From Marivita sp. (lineage in GTDB: Bacteria; Pseudomonadota; Alphaproteobacteria; Rhodobacterales; Rhodobacteraceae), in the NCBI RefSeq assembly GCF_020055675.1, contig NZ_JAIPUS010000010.1:1-64000 (forward strand): DNA of 64,000 bases, given 5' to 3'. Positions 16,450-24,924 of the stretch are shown here, in pieces. The position numbers and the translations under genes were made by a program. The stretch's first letter is position 1. Each line of letters begins with the position of its first letter. The notes under the pieces are model-generated. The model had not been told where the DNA came from and did not search any database. It was given only the letters and a program-made list of their open reading frames with translations.

Positions 16450-17013
16450 ATGCGTTACCAGATAACCGGCAAACAGATCGATGTTGGGGAGGCGCTTCAG
16501 GCTCATGTGAAGACCGAACTTGAAGCCATGCTGGGCAAGTATGCGGGCCGCCCGACGGACGCGACAGTCATCTTCTCCAAGAGCGGCCATGAATATGTTT
16601 GCGAGACGGTGGTTCACCTGTCGACCGGTTTGAACGCGACGGCCAAGGCACATGCAACCGAGATTTATTCAGCCTTTGACGGTGCTTGCGAGAAGATGGA
16701 CAAGCAGTTGCGCCGCTACAAGCGCCGCCTCAAGGACCACCACAAGGATCGGACAGAGCCGGTTGAACTCTCCGGTGCGTCCTCGTATATCCTCGCCAGC
16801 GACGCGGAAACGCCGGATGACGAACCTGAATCACTTCAGCCGATCATCGTGGCAGAGATGGAAACGCAAATCCCGTCTTTGTCGGTTGGCGAAGCGGTGA
16901 TGCAAATGGAATTAGCGGGATTGCCGGTTTTGGTGTTCCGGAATGACAAGAAGGACGGTGTCAACGTCGTGTATCGCCGGGACGATGGAAACATCGGCTG
17001 GATCGACCCCTGA
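16450..17013 (+). CDS. hpf: Ribosome hibernation promoting factor, long form
   Basis: A 187-residue long HPF. The N-terminal S30AE domain (about 1-100, with MRYQITGKQIDVGEALQAHV and a basic helix KQLRRYKRRLKDHHKD) binds the decoding site of the 30S subunit. The C-terminal domain (about 128-187, GEAVMQMELAGLPVLVFRN and VVYRRDDGNIGWIDP) dimerises to join 70S ribosomes into 100S particles. ATG 16450 has AAAGGA about 7 nt upstream; in-frame upstream codons lack a site. ptsN follows 39 nt later, as is usual. Expected to act in stationary phase or starvation. Confidence 0.94.
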   Translation: MRYQITGKQIDVGEALQAHVKTELEAMLGKYAGRPTDATVIFSKSGHEYVCETVVHLSTGLNATAKAHATEIYSAFDGACEKMDKQLRRYKRRLKDHHKDRTEPVELSGASSYILASDAETPDDEPESLQPIIVAEMETQIPSLSVGEAVMQMELAGLPVLVFRNDKKDGVNVVYRRDDGNIGWIDP

Positions 17014-17052
17014 TCGACATTCGAGCACCGCTCTTCCAACAAAGAGCAGCCC

Positions 17053-17517
17053 ATGAAATTCGCAGACCTGTTGAGTTCGAAGGCCGTCAAGGCCGTGACG
17101 ACAGCATCCAGCAAGAAGCGCGTAATGCATTCGATTGCCGAGGTGGCAGAGTCCGCCTACGGGATTCCGGCCCAGCACGCGGTTGAAGCGCTGCTCGAAC
17201 GAGAAGGCCTTGGCCCCACGGGTGTGGGCCATGGCGTCGCCCTGCCACATGCCCGACTCGACAAGGTCGAAAAGGTGGCCGGTGTCTTCATCCTGCTGGA
17301 AAAACCCATCGATTTCGAGGCGGTCGATCGTCAGCCAGTCGACGTGATCTTCGCGTTGTTCGCGCCAGAGGATGCCGGCGTTGAACATCTCAAGGCTCTG
17401 GCCTTGGTGTCCCGCACGCTGCGGGACCAGACGTTCTGCACCAAGCTGCGGTCAAACCCCGACCCGTCGACCCTGTACACCATTATCACCGAAGCGGCTG
17501 CTGTTCAGGCGGCTTGA
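17053..17517 (+). CDS. ptsN: Nitrogen PTS enzyme IIA
   Basis: A 154-residue EIIA-Ntr protein that takes phosphate from the NPr/EI-Ntr chain and controls other proteins by binding. The phospho-accepting His66 is in GVGHGVALPHARL. PVDVIFALFAPEDAGVEHLKALALVSRTLRD is typical of the family. It lies 39 nt after hpf and shares its transcript. The gene meets the sulfotransferase gene in a convergent arrangement with a 12 nt gap. Confidence 0.95.
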   Translation: MKFADLLSSKAVKAVTTASSKKRVMHSIAEVAESAYGIPAQHAVEALLEREGLGPTGVGHGVALPHARLDKVEKVAGVFILLEKPIDFEAVDRQPVDVIFALFAPEDAGVEHLKALALVSRTLRDQTFCTKLRSNPDPSTLYTIITEAAAVQAA

Positions 17518-17529
17518 TCCCCGCCTGCC

Positions 17530-18966
17530 TCAGGCGGTCGCGTCGCGATCGAAATCAGTGAAGCCGAACATCATGTAATCACGCGGATAGACATCGCGGC
17601 ACAGCTTTTCGAGCTGCGAATCGTAAATCTGCAAGAGCCTGATCTTGTGCGTGTCCTCTGTCGGCAGGGCCGGAACGACATCGACGCCGACCGCCTGTGC
17701 CAGACGGGGAAGGGCCGTGGCCATGTCTGCCTCGCGGATTAGGTGGTCTGGCAAACAGAAATCCGCCATGCCCTGCAAGACCGCGACCTGGCTGGCCCAA
17801 TGTGCGTCGATCCGGATGCTGGTCTGCCCGTTCAGGTTCGAGCGCAGGAAGCCCAGGAACCCCTGGAAGGCGACCTTGTGAGCGCGCAGGTCGTACCCCG
17901 GATCATTCGGATCCTGCGGCATCGCGATGCCGTGGGACCGAATCAAGTGCCGGCGGATCTTGGTGAAACTGCCCGGTCCCGTGGCAAGCACCTTGTCGCA
18001 GAACGCAGCATGGGCGCGCGCCAGGGGGTGCCGCAGAACGGTAAAGCGGCGATGACCGGGATGGTCCCGCATCCAGCTGCGCAAAGTGTTCTGGTTGAAC
18101 CTGGTGACAAGCTCTGAGTCGTCCCCTTCGAGCGCCGCCATCCATGTCGTCACACTGGTCTGCGGGCCGGACCGGATCGGCATGAACAAAAGCGGGTGCC
18201 GCGCCGAGCCGACATATGTCGGCACCACCGGTCCCCGCCGGGGTTCGAAGTTCGGTGTCCGCCCCAGATCGAATTTGTCCATCGCGCGCAGGGATGTCTG
18301 CATCTGGTCAAAGTTGGACACCTTGTCCGACACGGGCTGCGGGTTCTGCGGCTTGAGTTCGGACTGGAACGCCTCCGGTGCCATCTCGATCCCCAGCCAA
18401 GCGGCCAGACCGCTCAGGATCTCGGTGTCGTTCAGATCGTCATATCCGATGTAGTAGGCCGACTGACCCGTCACCTGCAGCGCGCGCGTCACCTCGATCT
18501 GAAAGGCCTGTGTCCGTCCAAGATGACGTTCAAATTCATGCATGTCGAAATGTGCCTTGGCCGCCTTGCGGTTCTGCACATTTGTCAGTTTCCATTGGTC
18601 GGTCGCACGCGCGATCTTGAGGCTGATATAGCTATCCAGAGGGTTCCGCGTGAGGATGATCTTGCCGCAGCGCGGATCGCCCAGGAGCGCGGGCAGGATG
18701 CGTGGGTCATGGTCACTGAAATAGCGAAAACCGCCAAGTCCGCCGGATTGTGACCGGATCGTCGACAACAGCCTTTCCGGGGTGTCCTCGCGCTCGCGCA
18801 GCGTGATGCCAAGAACATCGTCCCGGTTCGGATAGCCGATGAAATTGGGATTGAACGCCTCCCCGTGACAGGTCACGCCGGGGATCTGGTTGAGATAATC
18901 CTCCAGGAGGTTCGAGCCTGTCCGCATCTCGGCGAAAACCACGAAGTGATCGAAGCGAGCGGTCAA
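17530..18966 (-). CDS. Two-domain sulfotransferase
   Basis: A 478-residue cytoplasmic protein with two sulfotransferase-like halves. Half one (1-240) has the 5'-phosphosulfate loop FAEMRTGSNLLEDYL at 11-25 and the 3'-phosphate motif KIILTRNPLDSYISLKIARA near 105, as in NodH-type enzymes. Half two (about 250-478) repeats the pattern with FMPIRSGPQTSVTTWM and RRFTVLRHPLARAHAAF. It transfers sulfate from PAPS, most likely to a sugar, since it is the last gene of a glycosyltransferase operon (4 nt after GT14). A CysQ-type phosphatase further upstream would clear the by-product PAP. Whether both halves are active is unknown. Confidence 0.86.
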   Translation of the reverse strand: MTARFDHFVVFAEMRTGSNLLEDYLNQIPGVTCHGEAFNPNFIGYPNRDDVLGITLREREDTPERLLSTIRSQSGGLGGFRYFSDHDPRILPALLGDPRCGKIILTRNPLDSYISLKIARATDQWKLTNVQNRKAAKAHFDMHEFERHLGRTQAFQIEVTRALQVTGQSAYYIGYDDLNDTEILSGLAAWLGIEMAPEAFQSELKPQNPQPVSDKVSNFDQMQTSLRAMDKFDLGRTPNFEPRRGPVVPTYVGSARHPLLFMPIRSGPQTSVTTWMAALEGDDSELVTRFNQNTLRSWMRDHPGHRRFTVLRHPLARAHAAFCDKVLATGPGSFTKIRRHLIRSHGIAMPQDPNDPGYDLRAHKVAFQGFLGFLRSNLNGQTSIRIDAHWASQVAVLQGMADFCLPDHLIREADMATALPRLAQAVGVDVVPALPTEDTHKIRLLQIYDSQLEKLCRDVYPRDYMMFGFTDFDRDATA

Positions 18967-18970
18967 GGGG

Positions 18971-20677
18971 TCAGTCTTTCACGAGGTATGGACGCGGGCG
19001 GAGTGCATCAGGTGCGGGGCCTTGTGCAATCGGGTCGGCGGGGAAATCCCCCATCAGATAGGGATGCATGCCTTGGTTCTTCAGATTTTGCAAAAACTGC
19101 CCAAAACCGGTCAGGTCCACTATGCGCGGGGCCTCCGTGAGCCGGCGATTGGGCTGAAAGCCGATCTCGTCCACGATCACCTGAATCGCTTCCATCGGGC
19201 TTTCGATGAACTCTGCCATCGTCCAGATCCGCCTGCGGCACTTGGAATAGGGCGAGCGCAGCGAATCGAGCATCTCGGTCTCGATCTTCTGCAACTGTGC
19301 AGCTTCGCGCCGCAGGTCCGCGAAGCTGCGGTTCGATTGGAACAGCGGGATCGCCCATGCTCCCGAGATCACCGAAACCTGCGCGTTCGGGTCCTTGGCG
19401 ATGTCCCACATCACATGCCGCGTGCTTTTCGGCCCCAGTTGGAAACACTGCCGTTCGCCGCGCGTGTTCCACAAAAGGTTTGTCAGGAACATCTTGGGAT
19501 CATAGTCGCGCAACGTCGCATTGTCGGATAGCGCACCGTTCATGAAGCTTTGCCCATCTGCGAAATGCGCCCGGTCCGGTGCGAAAAGATGTCCGTGCAC
19601 CCGCGCGCCTGTTACCTGTGACAGCCAGGGCTCAAAATCGGTGAACAATTCGGTGAACCCTTGAAACACCGAATACTTGGCCGCTGTCACGCCGTTTTCC
19701 CAATCCTCGTTGGGGTGGCGGCTTTGCATGTAAAGCCCGGGACGCCCCCGTGTCCGGCGATCCACCGCCTTGGCAAAGATGCGGTCGATCTTGCCGGGGT
19801 TGGGTTCCTGAAGGCTCAACTGGCCGGGTTTGGGACTCAGGAACGTCGTGTAAAGACGATCCGCATTGTGCCAGATCTTGCGCGCCACAAAGCAATCCGA
19901 CCGGCGCAGCAATTGCAGATGGTCATCGTAGAAGATGTGCGGCTTGCCCTGGAAATCGAATTTCGAAAGGGTCAGCGACCGGCTGACGACATTGGTCGAA
20001 TAAAGCCGCGTCAGGGTCTGGAAATAGCTTTCATCGGGGATCCAGACATGACGGAAATACCGGTCATAGATCTTGCGCTTCGGGTCTTCGAGAATAGAGG
20101 CCAGCGTCTGTCGGGTCAGGCACCACCATTGGCTTCCCATATGCGGCGTCAAACCATCGGGGATCTTGCGGCTGTAACCGATCTTGCGCTGCAACTCGAC
20201 AAAGTGGTCAAACAGGTATCGGTTGCGCCGCCATGAAAACGGGAACCGCATGGTAAAACGTTCCTCGTCCAGCCCGCCTATGGTCCAGGGCACATCTGCC
20301 GTTGTTGCGCTTTCGATATGGTCAGTGCGGGGTCGGGCCTTGAGGTAGTCGACCAATTCCTGCACCGGGCGCAGCGGCAGGCAGGCGCCAGAGGTCAGGT
20401 AGACATGGCTGACGTCCTCGAACTCGGACAGCATCAATTGGCTGGCATCCTGACTGGCCGCCACCAGCCCCCATGTTCCCCAGTCGCAATGATGCCTGCG
20501 GGAAAACCGGATAAGGGGATCGTCGGCCAGCCGTTCGGCGAAGATCCTGAAGCGCTTTTTCGGCACCACCTGATCCACATGGATCACCACCGGGCAACCG
20601 GCCTTGGTCCAGTGGCGGGCCACCTGCTCCGCGCGATGCAGCGCGGTGTGGGCCAGCATCACGATCCCGATGCTCAT
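18971..20677 (-). CDS. GT14 (core-2/I-branching type) glycosyltransferase with extra C-terminal domain
   Basis: A 568-residue protein. The N-terminal 290 residues match the branching beta-1,6-N-acetylglucosaminyltransferase family (GIVMLAHTALHRAEQVARHW, YLTSGACLPLRPVQELVDYL, MGSQWWCLTR, WIPDESYFQTL). A further 270 residues form a second domain (DUF5927-like by layout) of unknown role. The start overlaps the stop of the GT2-like gene by 4 nt. No signal peptide or membrane helix is seen, so it acts in the cytoplasm, probably on a lipid-linked or nascent surface glycan. Confidence 0.85.
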   Translation of the reverse strand: MSIGIVMLAHTALHRAEQVARHWTKAGCPVVIHVDQVVPKKRFRIFAERLADDPLIRFSRRHHCDWGTWGLVAASQDASQLMLSEFEDVSHVYLTSGACLPLRPVQELVDYLKARPRTDHIESATTADVPWTIGGLDEERFTMRFPFSWRRNRYLFDHFVELQRKIGYSRKIPDGLTPHMGSQWWCLTRQTLASILEDPKRKIYDRYFRHVWIPDESYFQTLTRLYSTNVVSRSLTLSKFDFQGKPHIFYDDHLQLLRRSDCFVARKIWHNADRLYTTFLSPKPGQLSLQEPNPGKIDRIFAKAVDRRTRGRPGLYMQSRHPNEDWENGVTAAKYSVFQGFTELFTDFEPWLSQVTGARVHGHLFAPDRAHFADGQSFMNGALSDNATLRDYDPKMFLTNLLWNTRGERQCFQLGPKSTRHVMWDIAKDPNAQVSVISGAWAIPLFQSNRSFADLRREAAQLQKIETEMLDSLRSPYSKCRRRIWTMAEFIESPMEAIQVIVDEIGFQPNRRLTEAPRIVDLTGFGQFLQNLKNQGMHPYLMGDFPADPIAQGPAPDALRPRPYLVKD

Positions 20678-21684
20678 GCCCAGTTGCCCATCGACATGAG
20701 GCCGAGAATCTCAAGCTGGCGCCAGTTGATGTATTTCTCGGACCATTTGCACCAAAGCTCGGGATTGTCCTTCAGCGCACTGGCATAGGCAACGTATTCC
20801 TGGCTTCCGGCATAATGTTCGCGGCGCTTGAGCTCTTCCATCGCTTTTTCGTTGAACGTACTCAGGAACTTGGTGTGCAAAAGCGCGCCCGAGGCCTTTT
20901 CGCCGCCCCATTCGTCATACACCTTGTTCAGGCCGCGCGGCAGGAGCATGTGTGTGGAACTGGCATAGGCATAACGATGGTGCCATTTGACCAGCGGGAT
21001 CTTGTTCAGGGCCGGTGCCGCCTCGGGACGGTCGGCAAAGAACACGCGTGCCCGCGGCCCGCCCTGGATCCACAGGTTTTCCAGGAGATGATTGCGTTTG
21101 ACCGTGTAATTCCCGGAATCGAACCATGCCGCGATTTCAAGAGGGTTCTGGCCCGCCTGGTAGGGCACCGCGTCGATCCGGCCCTTGGGATACATGTCCA
21201 GCAGCATCGCGCTGAAGGATTTGATCGCGGACGCCTCGAGCCAGTCGGTCAACGCCGGCAAGGGGCGGGAATCGCAGAACGGGTAAACGAAGAATTCGTC
21301 GGGATCGACAGTCAGGCACCAGTGACCGTGGCCATATCTGCGCAGCAACCAGTTCATCCAGTCCATGCCGAAGCGGGATCGCTTGTAGCTTTTGCGCGTG
21401 TGCCAGACCGACACATCGGGCTGCGCAGCGAGCAGTTCCGCCGTGCCATCCGTGCTGTCATTGTCGACAAAAATGAAATGGGACACGCCCATTTCCCGGT
21501 AGTATTTCAGGAAATAGGGCAGCCGGATGCCTTCGTTGCGCAGCGTGCAGAACACCAGAACGTCCTTGCGGCGGATCAGATCGGTGCGGTTGGAGACAGG
21601 TTTCAGTTCGCGGCGTTTGCGGAACGCGCGGAGTCTCCAGCGTTTTCGCTGAAGCCTTAGCCGGTATCTTTGCGCCAATCCCAA
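20674..21684 (-). CDS. GT2-like (glycosyltransferase 92 type) glycosyltransferase
   Basis: A 336-residue protein with a very basic N-terminus (about 30 residues, many Arg and Lys) and a GT-A core. Seen: VLVFCTLRNEGIRLPYFLKYYREMG near residue 43, FIFVDNDSTDGTAELL near 70, and CLTVDPDEFFVYP near 122, where DPDE is the metal-binding acid motif. This type is common in Roseobacter surface-glycan loci. It is 43 nt after the GT4 gene and overlaps the GT14 gene, so it is part of the same leftward operon. Donor and acceptor are unknown. Confidence 0.87.
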   Translation of the reverse strand: MGLAQRYRLRLQRKRWRLRAFRKRRELKPVSNRTDLIRRKDVLVFCTLRNEGIRLPYFLKYYREMGVSHFIFVDNDSTDGTAELLAAQPDVSVWHTRKSYKRSRFGMDWMNWLLRRYGHGHWCLTVDPDEFFVYPFCDSRPLPALTDWLEASAIKSFSAMLLDMYPKGRIDAVPYQAGQNPLEIAAWFDSGNYTVKRNHLLENLWIQGGPRARVFFADRPEAAPALNKIPLVKWHHRYAYASSTHMLLPRGLNKVYDEWGGEKASGALLHTKFLSTFNEKAMEELKRREHYAGSQEYVAYASALKDNPELWCKWSEKYINWRQLEILGLMSMGNWA

Positions 21685-21727
21685 GGATCAGTTGCCTGTC
21701 TTTGCGGCCGCGTGGAACGTCCGGGTA

Positions 21728-22966
21728 TCAAAAGGCGGTAAACAGTTTGTTGAAATGCGCCTGCCATTGTGGGGCAATACCCCCGTACATTCTATACTGA
21801 TCACCGGTTTGGTCCCGACGTTTTTGCGCCAGTTTCTCTATATGCTCATGCCAAAGGTAGCGTGCTGATTCGCTGGCGTAAACAGGGTATTCGCCCAAGA
21901 CCTCCTGGAAGACTGGCAAAGCTGTGCATATCACCGGCACATTGAGCGCTGCAGCCTCGATCGCGGGGTAGCCGAAACCTTCGGCCCGGCTTGGAAACAG
22001 CAATCCGTTGCTCTTTTCCAGCAGCGCCCACATCGCGCTGTCGTCCAGATCGGACAGTTCATGCACGTTTCGCGGCCGCGCATCGAGACGGTCAAACACC
22101 GGCTTGTTCATCCAGCCGCGCCGCCCGCACAGTACCAGGTGCGGATCCTCGGTGCCGGTGTAGGCGTGCCAAAGGTCCAGCAGAAACCCGATATTCTTGC
22201 GCGGCTCTATCGTGCCGATCGCCACGAAAAAGGGCTTTCCGGTCCATGGACCGATTGGCGCCGTGCCGATTGTCATGGACGGCTGGCCGGGCCAAAGAAC
22301 GTGAATGACATCCTCCTCAAGCTTCGCAGCGTGCGATAGAATTTCTGCCTTGGTCTGTTTCGAATTGCACATCACGATATCGGCGTGCTGGTCCACGCGG
22401 TCGAAAAACCGTTTGAAGGCCAGTCGGGATGTCGGTGTCTGCACCTCGGGCAGGTCGAGCGGGATCGTGTCATGCAGATAGACCGCGATCCGCGTCGCGT
22501 CGCAGGCGCGCAGGGCACGGATAATCCGGTCATCGAAATTGGACTGCCCCGTATTGAGGTAAACGGTTCCCCTTGGCAGGTGCCGTTTCAGCATCCCGGT
22601 CAGCCCAGGTCCCGTTGACCGGTCCAGCGCCATCCGGCGCAGCCCGGTTTCCGTTTCCCCGCGCCGTGGAGCCTTGCGCCGCGACAGGCGCGATATCAGG
22701 TCGCTGTGCTGCCACATTGGTCTGTCGCAATGCGTCAACAGGTGTCGGCAAGCAGTCCTGTCCAAAAGCAGAAATCCAAGCCGCGTCCGCACAAGCCCGA
22801 AAAGCGGCGCCGGATCGTCTGCCAGATGCGCGATATAGGCCCGTTCGATCCTGTCGATCCCGGTGGGTCGCAGCCCGGCCCGGCTGACGGTTCGGGTCAC
22901 ATCCAGAAGATGCGCCGGCGCAGGGCTATTCGCGATAATCTGCAACTTGATGCCACCGCCATGCAT
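21728..22966 (-). CDS. GT4-family glycosyltransferase
   Basis: A 412-residue GT-B enzyme. The C-terminal half has the typical GT4 pieces FFVAIGTIEPRKNIGFLLDLW, LVLCGRRGW and a nucleotide-sugar loop PSRAEGFGYPAIEAAALNVPVI. The N-terminal half begins IIANSPAPAHLLDVTRTVSR and contains YLHDTIPLDLPE and ADIVMCNSKQTKAEIL. With ATG 22966 it overlaps the end of galE by 41 nt; a TTG start near 22945 is possible. The sugar is unknown. Confidence 0.88.
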   Translation of the reverse strand: MHGGGIKLQIIANSPAPAHLLDVTRTVSRAGLRPTGIDRIERAYIAHLADDPAPLFGLVRTRLGFLLLDRTACRHLLTHCDRPMWQHSDLISRLSRRKAPRRGETETGLRRMALDRSTGPGLTGMLKRHLPRGTVYLNTGQSNFDDRIIRALRACDATRIAVYLHDTIPLDLPEVQTPTSRLAFKRFFDRVDQHADIVMCNSKQTKAEILSHAAKLEEDVIHVLWPGQPSMTIGTAPIGPWTGKPFFVAIGTIEPRKNIGFLLDLWHAYTGTEDPHLVLCGRRGWMNKPVFDRLDARPRNVHELSDLDDSAMWALLEKSNGLLFPSRAEGFGYPAIEAAALNVPVICTALPVFQEVLGEYPVYASESARYLWHEHIEKLAQKRRDQTGDQYRMYGGIAPQWQAHFNKLFTAF

Positions 22967-23906
22967 CTTCGATCATCTGTGGCATTGTCGATTTGCACGG
23001 TTTCCAGTTCAGCTCATGCTCGGCCCGGTTCGACCCCGACACCAGCTTGATTGCATCGCCGGGCCGCCGGTCGCCCAATGTCGTGGGGACGTCCATATTC
23101 GTCACGCGGCGCGCGGCATCGATCACGTCGCGCACCGAAAAGCCCGACCCGGTGCCAAGATTGAAGGCCCGGCTCCCCTTGCCCTCAAGCAGCCAACGCA
23201 AGCCAAGAAGATGCGCATCGACAAGGTCGGAGACATGCACATAGTCGCGGATGCAGGTGCCATCCTCGGTCGGATAATCCGTGCCGTATATCGTGACCCC
23301 GTCCCGAACGCCTGCCACGGCATCCAGAACAATCGGCACGAGATGCGTTTCCGGCCTGTGGAATTCGCCCACCTGCGCCTCTGGATCAGCGCCTGCCACG
23401 TTGAAATAGCGAAAGACGACGTGGCGAACCCCATGCGTGGCCCCGAAATCACGCAGCATTTGCTCCACCGCCTGTTTTGACGCGCCATAGGCGTTGAGCG
23501 GCTGCTGTTGCGTCGTTTCGTCCAGAATGACGTTGTCCTGGTCGCCATAGGTCGCACAGGTCGATGAAAACACGATGTCAAGACAGCCATGCTCGACAGC
23601 CGCCTCGATCAGGTTCAGCGACCCGAGAACATTGTTGCGCCAGTAAAGACCGGGGTTGCGCATCGCCTCGTCCACACGGCTTAACGCGGCGAAATGCAGG
23701 ATCGCTTTCGGTTCATAGGTCTCGAACGCGCGGCCTATTGCCTCTGCATCCGTCAAGTCACCTTGAATGAAGGGCCCGAATTGGACGGCATCGCGCCAAC
23801 CGGTTGACAGGTTGTCAAAGGTAACCGGGGTAAACCCGGCCTGTGCCAGCGCCTTGCAGGCATGCGACCCGATATACCCCGCGCCGCCCGAAACGAGAAT
23901 GTTCAT
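22926..23906 (-). CDS. galE: UDP-glucose 4-epimerase
   Basis: A 326-residue extended SDR enzyme interconverting UDP-glucose and UDP-galactose. Seen: ILVSGGAGYIGSHACKAL at the N-terminus (NAD loop), FSSTCATYG with the catalytic Ser/Thr, and YGASKQAVEQML with the catalytic Tyr-x3-Lys near residue 147. It starts 3 nt after galU ends. Together they supply UDP-glucose and UDP-galactose for the glycosyltransferases that follow. Confidence 0.95.
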   Translation of the reverse strand: MNILVSGGAGYIGSHACKALAQAGFTPVTFDNLSTGWRDAVQFGPFIQGDLTDAEAIGRAFETYEPKAILHFAALSRVDEAMRNPGLYWRNNVLGSLNLIEAAVEHGCLDIVFSSTCATYGDQDNVILDETTQQQPLNAYGASKQAVEQMLRDFGATHGVRHVVFRYFNVAGADPEAQVGEFHRPETHLVPIVLDAVAGVRDGVTIYGTDYPTEDGTCIRDYVHVSDLVDAHLLGLRWLLEGKGSRAFNLGTGSGFSVRDVIDAARRVTNMDVPTTLGDRRPGDAIKLVSGSNRAEHELNWKPCKSTMPQMIEDAWRWHQVADYRE

Positions 23907-23909
23907 GGA

Positions 23910-24800
23910 TCACTCTGCCGCGTTTTCGGCTTGTATGACGGAGTCCAGGAACCCGCGCAAATCATCCCTGAGATCGTCACGCGCCAATCCGAAGGCAACG
24001 GTCGCCTGAAGGAAGCCGGCCTTGGATCCGCAGTCGAAACGCTGACCTCGGAAGCGATAGCCATAGACACCTGTCTTGTCGATTTCCTGTGCTATGGCAT
24101 CGGTCAACTGGATTTCGCCGCCGGCACCGGATTCGAGCTTGCTCAGGTTTTGCAGAACCTTTGGATCGAGGATGTAGCGCCCGATCACGGCAAGGTTCGA
24201 CGGTGCATCCCCGGGTGCGGGTTTTTCGACCATGCCCTTGACCGACACCATGGATCCCATGTCCTCTTGAACGTCCAGGATGCCATAGTTCGATGTCTTG
24301 CTTTGCGGCACTTCCATGGCCGCAACCATGTTGCCGCCGGTTTCCTCGTAGGCTTCGACCATCTGCTGCAGGCATGACTTTTCCGCCGAGATCACATCGT
24401 CCGGCAGCATCACCGCAAAAGGCTCATCGCCAATAAGACGTCGCGCACACCACACCGCGTGCCCAAGGCCAAGCGCCTTGTGCTGGCGCATATAGGCAAT
24501 GGCGCCGCTTTCCATGTTTGTTGATTTCAGGGTTTCGAGGATATCGAGCTTGCCCTTGTTGCGCAGCTCTTGCTCGAGCACGGGGGATTCGTCGAAATAA
24601 TCCTCGAGCGCGCTTTTCCCGCGCGAGGTGATGAAGATGAATTCCTTGATTCCGGCGGCGCGCGCCTCGTCGATGGCGTATTGCACAAGCGGCCGATCCA
24701 CGAGCGTCATGATCTCTTTCGGGACAGATTTCGTGGCCGGCAGGAAGCGCGTTCCAAGCCCGGCAACTGGAAAAACGGCTTTGGTGACTTTTCTACGCAT
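23910..24800 (-). CDS. galU: UTP--glucose-1-phosphate uridylyltransferase
   Basis: A 296-residue nucleotidyltransferase making UDP-glucose. Seen: KAVFPVAGLGTRFLPATKSVPKE at the N-terminus (nucleotide loop), EFIFITSRGKSALEDYFD near 55, VMLPDDV (metal Asp) near 132, and GMVEKPAPGDAPSNLAVIGRYIL. It is first in the run galU-galE-GT4-GT2-like-GT14-sulfotransferase, all leftward with gaps under 45 nt. The 124 bp upstream of it are therefore the likely operon promoter, although no clear -35/-10 was found. Confidence 0.95.
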   Translation of the reverse strand: MRRKVTKAVFPVAGLGTRFLPATKSVPKEIMTLVDRPLVQYAIDEARAAGIKEFIFITSRGKSALEDYFDESPVLEQELRNKGKLDILETLKSTNMESGAIAYMRQHKALGLGHAVWCARRLIGDEPFAVMLPDDVISAEKSCLQQMVEAYEETGGNMVAAMEVPQSKTSNYGILDVQEDMGSMVSVKGMVEKPAPGDAPSNLAVIGRYILDPKVLQNLSKLESGAGGEIQLTDAIAQEIDKTGVYGYRFRGQRFDCGSKAGFLQATVAFGLARDDLRDDLRGFLDSVIQAENAAE

Positions 24801-24924
24801 CGTGGCTAATCCTCATTAAACTCGTCTCGTCACGCGTCGCGTGTTGTGTCAGTCTATCTGATTTGAGTGTATGACAGAACAGCGGAAACAATGCGGTCTT
24901 TTGCAGATTTTTGCCTTGGTGTCC

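Noticed and set aside
17521-17537. A perfect hairpin CCGCCTG-CCT-CAGGCGG between ptsN and the sulfotransferase gene.
   Set aside because: It overlaps the sulfotransferase stop codon and has no T-tract on either strand, so a terminator call is not supported.
18230-18265. A ggttcgaa sequence like a tRNA T-loop.
   Set aside because: No acceptor stem or anticodon arm around it and it is inside the sulfotransferase gene. No tRNA was found anywhere in the window by eye.
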